This document shows, piece by piece, positions 20,443 through 31,900 of a stretch of 64,000 nt of DNA. This stretch comes from Solen grandis (Eukaryota > Mollusca > Bivalvia > Adapedonta > Solenidae). Where the stretch lies: contig CM037781.1 in NCBI GenBank assembly GCA_021229015.1, positions 40,097,190 to 40,161,189 on the forward strand, given 5' to 3'. The translations under genes and the position numbers were made by a program. The notes beneath the pieces were generated by a model. It worked only from the letters and a program-made list of their open reading frames with translations, was not told where the DNA came from and did no database searches. Every line of letters begins with the position of its first letter. Position 1 is the stretch's first letter.

Positions 20443-21480
20443 TGGTTTACTGGAGACGCACTGATGCGTGAAATTTTGGACTTGGTTGAGGAGGGAAATT
20501 TAAATATATTGCATTGCAGAATATTTGTTTTACTTACCTATGCTTTATTTCTCACCTTCTTTTATTTGTTTTATATACAGTAGTAAAATGCAATGAACAT
20601 AGATATTTGTTTACATTTACATGATATATTGCTCTAGTCCGTTATAAAAATGAATGTCTTGTTTCCGTCGTGTGTATGTACAAACAGAAGATAAGCGCGT
20701 GTACAGGATTGTTTGATATGAACTGGGCCACACGTATTTAATACACGCATGTATATATTTGTTTATCAAAGTAGGTTTAAACTATTGGACTTACATGAAG
20801 TTGTACGTGTTTCGTCAGAGTGCAGTTAGAGTAAATAACAATTTCGTTTTTATAATTAAATGTGTTTTTAAAGACGACATGTCAGGTAATTTAGGAGTAT
20901 TTCATTTAGAAGCGTACAGTACAATTTCGAATTTTACGTCAAGATACCATCGGAATTACAAATATTGAGAATGGACTTCTAAACGTAGATTTGAGGTATA
21001 TAATGCATTTTTATGATATATTTCAACGATAATGTGGTAGTTTGCACACAATTTTCATATTTAAAAAAAAAATCCCCAAAAATTGTTTGCTTTGGAGTAC
21101 ATGCGTTTATGCCTGGATGGTGCCTGAAGCAAGTCCCGTTTTTCATACACTATGCATAGAGTACTTCTTACATCCTTTAATGTGACCATAATTTTAGAAT
21201 TTGACATTCACATGTAAAACAAATCAATTTATATGTAATCAAAATATGTGTTATAAAGATCAGTTATACAATAATTGTTTTTCCTTATATCTAACATCAA
21301 CTTTTAAAACATGGGCCTAATGATAAAACTAGACCTGCTGTGTGGTTACAGTGTAGGGTAAAGCTAAGTCTAAAATCTGACCAGTTAAGGATGATAATCA
21401 GATAGCGTACAATTAAAGTATCTTCATGGTGTAAGCTTATTAAAAAATGTTTATAATTAATTATACAGTATATATAAGAT
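20443..21480. other. No gene seen
   Basis: AT-rich sequence. The 69-codon frame at 20759-20968 has no recognisable features. Confidence 0.45.
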
Positions 21481-21482
21481 AA

Positions 21483-21742
21483 AATCTTGACTCGACTATT
21501 TGAGTTTACTGTCGCTTTAACAGTATTTCAGTCATATAGCGACGTCCAGCTAATTACAGGTTGAAGAAGACCCCGAATGCACAGAGGCATCCGGGTAGAA
21601 CCAATGACCAACGGCAAGCCAGCTGGAAGGCTTCCTCACATGAAAATGCAAATGACCCTGCTGGGATTCGAACCCATGCTGTGAGGGACTGAGTGAGTGT
21701 TGAAGTCAGCGACTTTATCCTCTCGGCCACGGAGGCCCCTAA
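21483..21742 (-). repeat. tRNA-derived SINE, family 1
   Basis: Inverse of the 5565 copy: CAGCTAATTACAGGTTGAAG, AGCCAGCTGGAAGGCTTCCT, box B-like GGGATTCGAACCCAT, and TCTCGGCCACGGAGGCC at the tRNA-like head. Confidence 0.88.
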
Positions 21743-21929
21743 AGATAATATCTAAAGATGTTATTGGTACATAGATATGCCATATCTGGGCATGCTTTGA
21801 AGTTCTTCATCAGCATTTCCTTAATTGGTATTGAATATTATCTTCTTACCAACTTAACAACTTTCTTGTTTATATGAAAAATTATTTTCATTCATATAAA
21901 TGTATAGCTACTCTCAAAGTCTCAATTGA

Positions 21930-22001
21930 TAACATCATCATCATCATCAGTTATAAATGTCATAATTACAACCACAATTATCATCATCATCAGTTATAAA
22001 T

Positions 22002-22035
<34 letters not shown>

Positions 22036-22252
22036 GTTATAAATATCATCATCATCATCATCATCATCATTATCATCATCAGTTATAAATGTCATAATTA
22101 CAACCACAATCATCATCATCATTATCATCAATTATAAATGTCATAATTACAACCACAATTATCAACATCATCATCAGTTATAAATGTCATAATTACAACC
22201 ACAATTATCATCATCATCATCAGTTATAAATGTCATAATTACAACCACAATT

Positions 22253-22283
<31 letters not shown>

Positions 22284-22545
22284 CCACCATCATCATCAGT
22301 TATAAATGTCATAATTACAACCACAATCATATCACCACCATCATCATCAGTTATAAATGTCATAATTACAACCACAATCATTATCACCACCATCATCATC
22401 AGTTATAAATGACATAATTACAACCACAATCATTATCACCACCATCATCATCAGTTATAAATGACATAATTACAACCACAATCATCATCATCATCATCAG
22501 TTATAAATGTCATAATTACAACCACAATCATCATCATCATTTAAA
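21930..22545. repeat. Composite ATC microsatellite / about 45-bp minisatellite
   Basis: Blocks of (TCA)n alternate about ten times with AGTTATAAATGTCATAATTA and CAACCACAATCA. A microsatellite and a constant spacer are co-amplified. Confidence 0.95.
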
Positions 22546-24620
22546 TCTTTTTAACACGGTTAAATACTCTCATGGGGAGCACCTTAAAATACACAAAAAA
22601 TATCCATTAAATTGCTATGAAAATAGCCAAAAACATTGAATGTAAACTAGAAACTTAATGGCCATGGAATTTTGAAATCTGCATTTTTCATGTCCATGAT
22701 TTATAGTATATTTGTGTAAATAACATGAAAATGTCACATTTTTTAAATATCAAAACCCACTGAAAATCAAAATAAATTCAATCATCCATGTCCCATACAA
22801 CCCGGTAAAATATAAATATGGGTGAGGTGCTATAATGGCCATTATAGTCTTTTATCTTCTACATGAGGTAGTTATCCGTCTGTGTTCCTACTGTTTGGTA
22901 CAAGAAACCATTCTGATGTTCAAATTGATTGGAAAAAGCCAATGTTGTGTCTTTTTCATAAGAAAATACAGAAGTTTGAAGCATTTGAATGTCAGATATC
23001 TTTTTTATTTTTCATAGACCATACAGTGTAATATTTTTGCCAGTTTCTTGTTACGTAATACTAACCATTAAAGGCATTTGAGTCATTCAAAATAATGTAT
23101 GAAAGAAAAATTATGCATGATAGTAACTGAAACTAGATTCCTGGATTCCTGTTGCTTTAAGTTGACAATTACGTAATTGCTTAGGTGTTAGATTTTTTTC
23201 CAGTGACACATGGTTGATGGCACTTTTGCTCTTGAGGGGCCAGCTAACCACATTGATTTAAGGTCTGGAGTGGACCCTAATAATCAATGCTTACAGCGTT
23301 TTTTTTGTTTGTTTTTTTTTCTTATGTAAATGATACAGGTAAACAGACCTTAATTCACAATCTCCACCCAAGTCTAATGAACACATATTTTAATGGGACA
23401 AAATCACACTCTGAGGAACCACTGAAAACTTTAATGGTCATTAAAATTTAGTTTCTTAAAATCATTAGCTCTTGACCTATAACATTTTAACAAGGTTTTG
23501 ACAGTTATTTTTAATGGTATTTTAACCACCAATTAACGTCATGCCCATTAACTTATCTTCATGACATTAACCCATATATTGTTGGCAAGTTTGTTGGCTT
23601 CAAATAATGTAATTTAATGGCCGTAAAGCTTTTGTTTTAACAGCTTTTTCATGGGATTATTTAATGGCATTTTCAGGAACACCGTGAAAATCTGACTAAA
23701 CCTCTAATTATTGAAGGGATTTCTTAGCAGGGTTTTAGAAGGTTTTCTTTTAATGGTGTCCATAAAATGTTCAGTAAACTTCTATGAACTTTTTAGGAAT
23801 GTTTTCATTGTTGTGATCGACATGCAGTAGTGATCATCATCATCATCATCATCAATTAACATTATCATCGTCAGTTCTGAGTGTGATTATCATAACCAAA
23901 TATTGCAATAAATAAATATTGATTGAATGCATGGAAACCGTTGTTTTGTCTTTTAAATTTTCTATTTTAGGCCCTACTTTAAAACAGATTGTTCACAGAT
24001 GGTGACTGACTAAATTTTTGATTTTTAACTATATGGTGGTATTACATCTATCAATAACAGTCAACAGAAACATGGTCATTAATGCAATCTTCTGCGATTG
24101 TAAAAAAAATGGGTGGTTTCTCCATCACAGACATTATAAACGGTATTGAACCTTTATTTAGATTTTCAATTTTCGTGTTCCTTCACATGATTGATTACAT
24201 TCATTCTTTGCGCATGCTCTCACATCATAGGCTGAACTTATGAATTTGCTACACGGAACGTGTGAAGACGCCATGTTGCCAAACATGTGACATAATATCA
24301 CAAGCAACAACTTTGGGATACCGTATGTATTTAAGTGGTTTCCCCAAAATGAAATTTATAAAAATAGTATTCTCCCCTGCAGTGTGAACTACTCTTGTTG
24401 AAGACAAAGACTTAACCAACATTAATGAGAGAGAGAGTAGAATTTTTTATTTTTATTACTACCGATCATCTATGAACAAGCTGACCTGTATAACATTCAT
24501 ATACACAGGACTTAAAAGATAATGGTTTTAATTGGTTATTTGACACTGACTGTACATGATAAATGTATCAATGAAAAGAATGTAGATGAAAGGCTTGATT
24601 TTATGTTCAGATGTCATCAT
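22546..24620. other. Intergenic, no gene seen
   Basis: AT-rich sequence with a short ATC run at 23835-23858. The 60-codon frame at 22835-23017 is not convincing. Confidence 0.5.
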
Positions 24621-24622
24621 GA

Positions 24623-24860
24623 TATATACTACTCAAAATTTGCTAAGGATCACTTATTGTTCATTGCATATCAGAACACTTGAATTATTTAATATAATGA
24701 TTGGAAAGGCAACTCGTAATGATTATTATTATTGCCTCAAATAATCAAATAAACCAGCTAAGAGTTTCACTCAAAATGGTTTCGTCAAAAGCAAATCTAT
24801 CAAATACACAAGTAAATTGGATTCATAAGTGATCCTTAGCAAATTTGAGTAGTATATAAT
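24623..24860. mobile_element. MITE with 33-bp inverted ends, TA-flanked
   Basis: ATATACTACTCAAAATTTGC followed by TAAGGATCACTTA at the left is matched inversely at 24825-24858 with one base difference. Flanking TATA sequence is compatible with a TA target duplication, as in Tc1/mariner-type elements. About 170 bp of non-coding interior. Confidence 0.82.
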
Positions 24861-24983
24861 CATTTACTAATCAGTACTGTCAACCTACTTATTATATATG
24901 GATCACCAGGTGTAGTCTGGATTATACTGTAGTTAATTTGGTTTCAGAAACTCAGCATCCCTTAAAATATTTATATACTGTAA

Positions 24984-25085
24984 CAAACTTGACCCGGGCA
25001 AGGATTGAACCTGGTCCGCCGGCGTGTGAGTCCAATGCTCTAACCAATGAGCCAAAGAGACAACTCCCTGACGCAGTTGTCAGAG
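24984..25085 (-). repeat. tRNA-like SINE head
   Basis: Minus strand: box A-like TGGCTCATTGGTTAGAGC and box B-like GGTTCAATCC spaced as in a tRNA, but continuing into non-tRNA sequence. SINE or tRNA pseudogene rather than a functional tRNA. Confidence 0.5.
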
Positions 25086-25189
25086 ATTGTTTTTTTACCT
25101 GTGACGACACATCGTCACAATAATAATTGAACAAATTTACCAAGAGTGCCTTAATCCATTAGTATTATGACTATGGATTTGAAGGGTGT

Positions 25190-25255
25190 TGGTTTCATGA
25201 CCTTCTCAGTTGCAAAGTACTGGTCCAATCCAGGAACTGTTTCAGAGGATAAGTA
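25190..25255 (+). repeat. Fragment of the SINE family seen at 2640-2787
   Basis: Shares AGTACTGGTCCAATCCAGGA and a TCATGACCTTCTCAG block with the SINE next to MED24 exon i. Confidence 0.55.
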
Positions 25256-25379
25256 CAATGTACATATGTTATAAGACTTACTTCCAATTGCCATAAAGAA
25301 ATAAGTTTAAAAATTTAGAAAGAAATACTGAAATATATTAGCTGGGTGCAATGCATTTTCCATCAGAAAATTGTTGTAT

Positions 25380-25545
25380 TTTGAGCTTACTGTTGCCATT
25401 GGAGTGTTTCATATACGTAGCAACGTCTAGCTAATAATCCCAGAGGCATACAGGTAGAAACACTGACCAATCACAAGCCAGCTTTCTCACATGAAAAATT
25501 TAAATGACCCAACCAGGAATCAAACCTAAAGCTTTCAGAATATTT
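25380..25545 (-). repeat. tRNA-derived SINE, family 1, diverged
   Basis: AACGTCTAGCTAATAATCCC, CACAAGCCAGCTTTCTCACA and CAGGAATCAAACCTA correspond to the core and box B of the 21483 copy; the head is lost. Confidence 0.65.
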
Positions 25546-27158
25546 ACATAGTTCCTGTGTGATGTCACTGATAAGACCCTATTTGGCAGTCACTTTGTTT
25601 GCTTATATGCTCTGTAATTCACTTCCGGTTTAAGTATATGCCCCATAATATATAACTATCAAAGCCATGCATATAACTTCACAATATAAGCTAAAATTAA
25701 AATGCCAAACCATGGAAATCTTAAAGGCAAATTGACATATTATGACATATGACAGAAATTATTTTATTACACCCCTTTATAATTTTGTTGTCATGAGTTA
25801 TCTCCCCTGAAAACAACAAAAATGTGATTTTCTCCATTTTCCTATGGTAAGTTTAGATGTGTTCATGAAATTCTAATCAGAATCATATAATGCATCTTTC
25901 TACCATGAGTTTTCCTCGAAAATCAAATTCATTTTTTCATATTCACAGAAATTGCATATTTCCATTGACTTCAATGTTAACTTAAATACAAATTATCTCC
26001 CTTACATCTAATAAAACCTGGAAAAACTCTCAGTGAAACATTTTTATTTTTTGATGTCTTCAAAGTAACAAAGTTTCATAGAAATATTTCCATCCAGTGG
26101 CAAGATATGGAATATGGGTATTAGGGGGGTTATACCTGAAGTTAATGTTAGCTGAAATCTGAAAATACTTTCTGTTTTTAAATCAATCCTGTGCTTTTAC
26201 TTTTCAGTCTTTCTTACTGAAATCTATGTCAAATTAGCTTTAATTAATCATTTTAAATATAAGAATACATGTACTCTTTTGATAAGTTAAGGTTAGACCT
26301 TTATAAACAAAAAAGTTACACTGTTTATTCTCTTTAAGTGTGAATCTATACTTATTTAATGTGCATTTTTTCCATAATTATGTTAGCAATATTTTGGTTT
26401 TTTTAATTAAAAAAATAATAAAGTTGATTCTTTCTTACATATATTCATGGAATCATGTTCTAGAAAACATGAGGTATATTAAATAAACAGTTTTCATGGG
26501 GATTAATATTTGTGGATAAAACCATCCATGGAATCGACAAAAAATAATGATTCTACAGTAATGAAAATATAAGAAAATGAAATTTCTGTTCCTATATAAA
26601 TCAAATCCCTTGAATTCACCAATTAAAATGGCCGTCAATGGTAGGGATACAATTATGCTCACTGCAGGGTATACACTAAATCAACAATATAAGGATTCTG
26701 AAATAGTCTGCAGCAATGTTAAGACTGCACCTTTAGCTGTGAATATTGGAGCCATGACTTTCCTTTTCATGGCCAGGTCATTTTCTCACAAATTCACAGT
26801 ATCACAAACAAAACCCAGTGTCAAATAACACGTCGCTTCAGTTGACGAATATAAACCACGCCTCCTTAGCGAGAGGAATCAAGTGCACAGTTTTATCAAT
26901 CTATAAATAGAGACTGTGACGTCACTAGCTTCATTCAGACCGGTGTTGACACATTGCTGTTTTAACTCGCAGAAATATAATATTGACTGCTGGTATATAT
27001 ATGTCACATGTAATCTTGCGAGGAAATAATGAATGAGTTTAAATAGACAAATATGTAGTTTCAAACGAAATAGGTGGCACTTTAACTCGGGATGTTTTAG
27101 CAAGAATAATTTTGTCTCTTGAATTAATAAAACACAGCAAAAGCAGTGTGGCGTAGAC
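25546..27158. other. Intergenic, mostly featureless
   Basis: 26440-26540 belongs to a dispersed repeat shared with 51415-51545 (GGGGATTAATATTTGTGGAT). Otherwise AT-rich with no supported exon. Confidence 0.5.
26440..26545. repeat. Dispersed repeat, copy 1
   Basis: TTCTAGAAAACATGAGGTAT, GGGGATTAATATTTGTGGAT and AATGATTCTACAGTA match 51418-51542 at high identity. MITE-like, non-coding. Confidence 0.7.
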
Positions 27159-27455
27159 TTAACTATCAAACGGAGCGAGATATTTGTCCTTGTCATCATG
27201 TTCTACGAACGTGTGGCTTTTAACGACATCTAGCCATTTTAATTGCGGTACTTCTTCATGTAGGAATTCTATAAAATCCTCGAATGTCATTTCAAAACCT
27301 TTCCAAAACGCACCGCTGACACCCTTTATAGGGATAATGTTTTTTTTAAAGTCTGTCTCGGCCGACACTTCCGTTACAAAAGTTAACTGTGAACTGACCA
27401 AAATCAATAACCAGGTAAAGCCAAGGGGCGGAGCTACGTTCTGATTGGCATACAC
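27159..27455 (-). CDS. Hypothetical 98-residue protein, unrecognised
   Basis: An uninterrupted minus-strand frame starts with ATG and has a hydrophobic segment at residues 12-29 (FTWLLILVSSQLTFVTEV), followed by a charged region with TFEDFIEFLHEEVPQLKWLD and KSHTFVEHDDKDKY. The composition looks more protein-like than most chance frames here: it is rich in acidic and aromatic residues and has no low-complexity runs. A splice acceptor-like CAGTTCACAG precedes residue 25, so it could instead be the last exon of a gene or a captured exon. It overlaps the putative cyclase promoter on the opposite strand. No family was recognised. Confidence 0.3.
   Translation of the reverse strand: MYANQNVAPPLGFTWLLILVSSQLTFVTEVSAETDFKKNIIPIKGVSGAFWKGFEMTFEDFIEFLHEEVPQLKWLDVVKSHTFVEHDDKDKYLAPFDS
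27418..27452 (+). promoter_or_regulatory. Possible proximal promoter of the adenylyl cyclase gene
   Basis: A GC-box-like GGGGCGGAGC and an inverted CCAAT box (GATTGGCA) lie within 30 bases of each other, about 250 bases upstream of the candidate ATG at 27701. The spacing and orientation would suit a housekeeping-type promoter reading rightward. No TATA box is obvious. This is inferred from motifs only. Confidence 0.3.
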
Positions 27456-27700
27456 AATGCCTTTTGTTTTCTACTGTAAGGGGGAAAGCAATCGCAGTTT
27501 TATCGATGTAAAATGATTGGAAAAGTCAAAGTCAATCGCACGGCGTAGTAAAAAGGCTTCATTCTACACATTGTCTTTGACCTTACTTTGCTCTGCATAA
27601 CATAACCAATTTTATGTTACATGTGTATTTCCAGAGTTATATGCCTGTACAAACCCTCCGCAGTGTTTCAACTTGTCTGTTTGGGGCAGGGCTGTGAAGT

Positions 27701-28959
27701 ATGGAGGAAGATGTGAATATTAGTAACACGTCTACAGAGATCCGGGTACCAGGAGCTGGAGAAGTGATCAGGACACCAGCTACTGTGAATGTGATCCAGG
27801 TAACCCCTGCTGGGGATGCAACCTTCGCACCAATCGCTAGGGATGATGTGATCCGGGCACCAGCCAATGGAGAAATGATCCGAGAACCAGCTACAGGGGA
27901 AGTAATCCAGGCACCAGTTACTGGGGAAGGGATCCGGGCACCAGCCACTGGAGAAATGATCCAAGAACTAGGTGTTAGGGAAATGAACCAGGCACCAGCT
28001 ACTGGGGAAGTGATCCGGGCACCACCTCCTGGGGAAGTGATCCAGGCACCCCAAGGGGAATCCGGGCAACAGAAGGGGAAGGGACGGGCACCAGTAATGG
28101 GCGCGAGAACAGTTATATATATCCAACAGCTGACAGGATATCTCAAGTCTCAAGTGATTCTAGTGTAAGAAATGGGGAGAAAAATGTGGCCCAAAAGGAA
28201 AAGAAAGACAAACCAAACACAAGTAGGAAACAGTCGGTCCTGGAATATATGAACCTTAAGACCCCCTCCAGAGTCACTCCAGTGACCTCCCCAGTAGTCT
28301 GTCCACAAACTCCCTCTTCAACGCTCAAGAAATCGGCCTGGGAGAGAGCTCAGGACGCTTATGAATCAGAAGACAGACGGAAAAGAAGTCGGCGGAAGGA
28401 GGTCAAGATTGAAGACATAGATGTCCTTCGTAATGAGACTTGGTTTAGTAAGAGATCGTATAAGCATATTTTCCAAACAAAGCAATTCAAAAACCCCAAA
28501 CTGGAAGCACTCTATCAACGATATTTTTTCAAACTGAACCAGTATAACCTATCAATTCTGATTGGAGTGTTTTGTGTTATAGCCATCCTGTTGATCATTT
28601 TCTACTACATATCCGGAGGTATTCTACCGATTCGGGGCATATGTCTGGGAATTATTGTTGTGATATTTATTTTTCTGGAGGTCCTTTGTAACCGAAACTC
28701 TTTTGACCAGAAGCAGTCCAAGTTGGTTTGTTATGTGATAGTTGTGATTCTCTGCGGATTTATTGCGCTGATAACAGCTGATACGGACCCAAGGTCGGCC
28801 TCGGACAGCATGTGGTGCATTATACTGTTTGTGTACATGACCTTCACCTTGCTGCCAGTCCGAATGCGAGTGGCTGTGATGAGTGCCAACGTGATCATCC
28901 TCATACATTTTGTGATTACTTTTGCAAGGAATTACCATGATTCTTTCATATGGAAACAG
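27701..28959 (+). CDS. Adenylyl cyclase exon 1: N-terminus and helices 1-5, with a frame break
   Basis: The body of the exon is read in the frame that is open from 27979 to 28959. From residue 1 at 28186, it has a lysine/arginine-rich stretch (about 62-72), then [11 protein letters not shown] (109-119), and five predicted membrane segments near residues 122-142, 150-168, 180-198, 208-224 and 226-246. The donor is AAACAG|GTAAGT, phase 0. No ATG exists in this frame between its upstream stop (27976-27978) and 28186. The plausible start, ATG at 27701, is in another frame and runs through seven or so 9-residue repeats (consensus VIRAPATGE) to a stop at 28166. Joining the two needs one missing base, an unseen splice or a frameshift at about 28045-28100. 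The start is therefore uncertain. Confidence 0.85.
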
Positions 28960-31900
28960 GTAAGTTTTTTTTTCAGACTCGTAATTATAATTTTTTCTCA
29001 GGCGTTGCTTCAAAGTTAGTGGGTATACAATGTCTTGATGTATTGTAGAGACAGGATATCAGCTACAATCCCACTTTTGGGACCAAGTCTAGATACATTT
29101 AAGCTTCATTATAAACCTGTATTACAGGACCAGTATAGATACATTTAATTTTAACCTTTTGGGCCATGTCTAGATACATTTAAGCTTCATTATAAGCCTG
29201 TATTTTGGGACCATGTCTAGATACATTTAAGCTTCATTATAAGCCTGTATTTTGGGACCAAGTCTAGATACATTTAAGCTGCATTATAAACCTGTATTTC
29301 AGAACCAAGTCTAGATACATTTAAGCTGCATTATAAACCTGTATTTCAGGACCAAGTCTAGATACATTTAAGCTGCATTATAAACCTGTATTTCAGAACC
29401 AAGTCTAGATACATTTAAGCTGCATTATAAACCTGTATTTTGGGACCAAGTCTAGATACATTTAAGCTTCATTAAAAGCCTGTATTTTGGGACAAAGTCT
29501 AGATACATTTAAGCTGCATTATAAACCTGTATTTTGGGACCAAGTCTAGATACATTTAAGCTTCATTATAAGCCTGTATTTTGGGACAAAGTCTAGATAC
29601 ATTTAAGCTTCATTATAAACCTATATTACAGGACCAAGTCTAGATACATTTAAATCCATTATAAACCTTTATTTCACGACCAAGTCTAGATACATATAAG
29701 CTTCATTTTAAACCTGTATTTACAAGTTTTAAAGTACACTGTACAAGGCATCATTGAACGATGAGAAAGTCCTTAACACTTCAACCATATATCTAAGTTG
29801 GAGGTAAGAACGGCCTATAGTGTCATAAAACTCCTTGGATTTATAGCTTGATTGTGATGAATTTGAACGTTATCATTGGCCAGCTACAGTGTATTCAGCT
29901 TTTTGTCTATCATGAATTCATTCAGGAAAAGATGTTTACAGTTGGCGGTTCTGTTTGTTTATATATATTAACATGCGCTAGTGGCAGGGAAGTTATAGTG
30001 TCAGAGAATCAGATGTTGTAGCTATCAACACCTCTCTTGTTGTTTGGAAAAATGTCTTTGTTGCTGTATTGAAAACTGTTAGACATTTGTAAGCAATCCA
30101 TGTCTTTTTATGCATGTGTTGTGTTTTGCCTTGTTATTCTACAATAATTAAAAAACTATGCCAAAAATTTGTCAACAAGTTTAATGTTATGAAATGATAT
30201 TCATTTGAACATCGCATGCTAATATTACACTATCATCACAGTTTGGCATCCCATGGTCCGGTATTGAGTCACATGACTCTGGATTAACCCTTTCCCTCAT
30301 AGAGGAAACCATGAAAAGACCAATGCGAACAACATAAAACCAGATCAGCCTGCGAGTAACTTGCAGGCTGATCAGGTTTTATGCTGCTTGCTGCTCCTCA
30401 GTGGTCTGGAAATGAGGACTTAATAATTAAATTTGGTAAGGTTTAACTGTGGTTTTCTGAAGCTTAGGCTTTATGTGGTACCTATTGAGTGCGTCAAAAT
30501 GAGTCTTTATGAGGGAAAGGGTTAATGTGGGCGCTTTGTTGGTGTGAAGCTTTTTCAGGTGTAAAATCTGGCTAGAATTTCTCACAACAATACTTAGCAC
30601 TAAGTAATTCTTAAATTCTTAGATAAGATAGAACACATTCCACCATTCTTGTCTCACAAAATATTCAAGTACATGACTAAATTGACATACCAGTAAATTA
30701 TTACCTTACTTACTAACAATATTTGTTAATAAATGAATTTTATAAGAAATGCTGAAGAATCGAAACATCATTGGAAGAGACAGTAGTTGGATACAAGGGA
30801 GTCCGGATGTGATACCCTAGCTCATTTTTCAAATAGACCCCTTGGTTCTTTTATGTGCCCAGTGTATAGCACCAGTACACAGGAGACAGGTTCCAGGGTA
30901 GAACCAGTACTTAGTACTCCGAGTTCCCATAGCAACCCCATTTTGCCAAGTGCCAGGCAAGGGTGCATCTGGTACCAATTTTATTTGTTTTTGGTTTGAT
31001 GCAGTCACCGGAGAAAGTGCTCGGATGGGATTCAAATCCCAGATCTCCCTAATACAAAACGGACACTCTTCCACTGAGTTATTGCGCTTCATGACAATGC
31101 TTATGGCCATAATCTCTCAGTCATGTTTGATTATGGTATTATCGGCTAATTGGTCAGGAGTTATGGCTCTTGAATTATAAAAAATGCCAAAATTTTACTT
31201 TGTTTACAATCTAGCATCACCATTTATTAAGCAATCATCATTAAACTTATGATAATGGCAACAATATCTCAGTGGAGTTTGATTAAATGGCTGATATTGG
31301 ACTGACTTTAAGACCCTTGAAATATCAGAACATCACACAGATTTCCCATTTATACACTCCAACATCTTCATTTCTTAAACAGTGCAAGCATTAAAGCAAT
31401 GTTTCTCAGGTGAGCAACTTAAGGGCTATCATGGCTCTCCGGCAAACTAAAAAAAGTCTTTACCCTCTTATTTTAGAACTTATGGCCAGATTTTTTAGTA
31501 TCCCTTAGAGATTGTGGAATTTTTGTGTGTGTATCTTTGCAAATAATTAGAGCTAAGTTATACTTAAATTCTTAGATTAGGTAGAGATGTATTTCACCAT
31601 TTCTATTTTGTTTGCAAAGTATTCAAGTACATGACAAAGATGACATGAAGAATTACCTTAATAAGTAACAATATTTGAAATTGGTAAGAAAAAAATATTA
31701 CGGATATTTCAATAGAGAAACAAGAATGATGAAATTGGTCACTAAAATTGTCACTGAAATTGGTCACTAAGAAATTAAGAATTACCGGTACTTAGTGCAA
31801 AGTAGTCTTTGGAATTCATATCCACCATTACCTGCATAGTGCTTGAGTGCTTATTGTTCAAGTTTGGTGAATCCCCTCAAAGCAGATAAATGTTCAAAGT

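Noticed and set aside
21930..22545. CRISPR-like array (regular spacer and repeat)
   Set aside because: Eukaryotic context; both the repeat and the spacer are repeated, so it is a composite minisatellite.
24984..25060. Functional tRNA gene
   Set aside because: Boxes A and B are present, but the sequence continues into a SINE-like body and acceptor-stem pairing was not convincing.
27637..28146. Minus-strand frame of 169 codons opposite cyclase exon 1
   Set aside because: Antisense shadow of the coding 27-bp repeat; no independent support.
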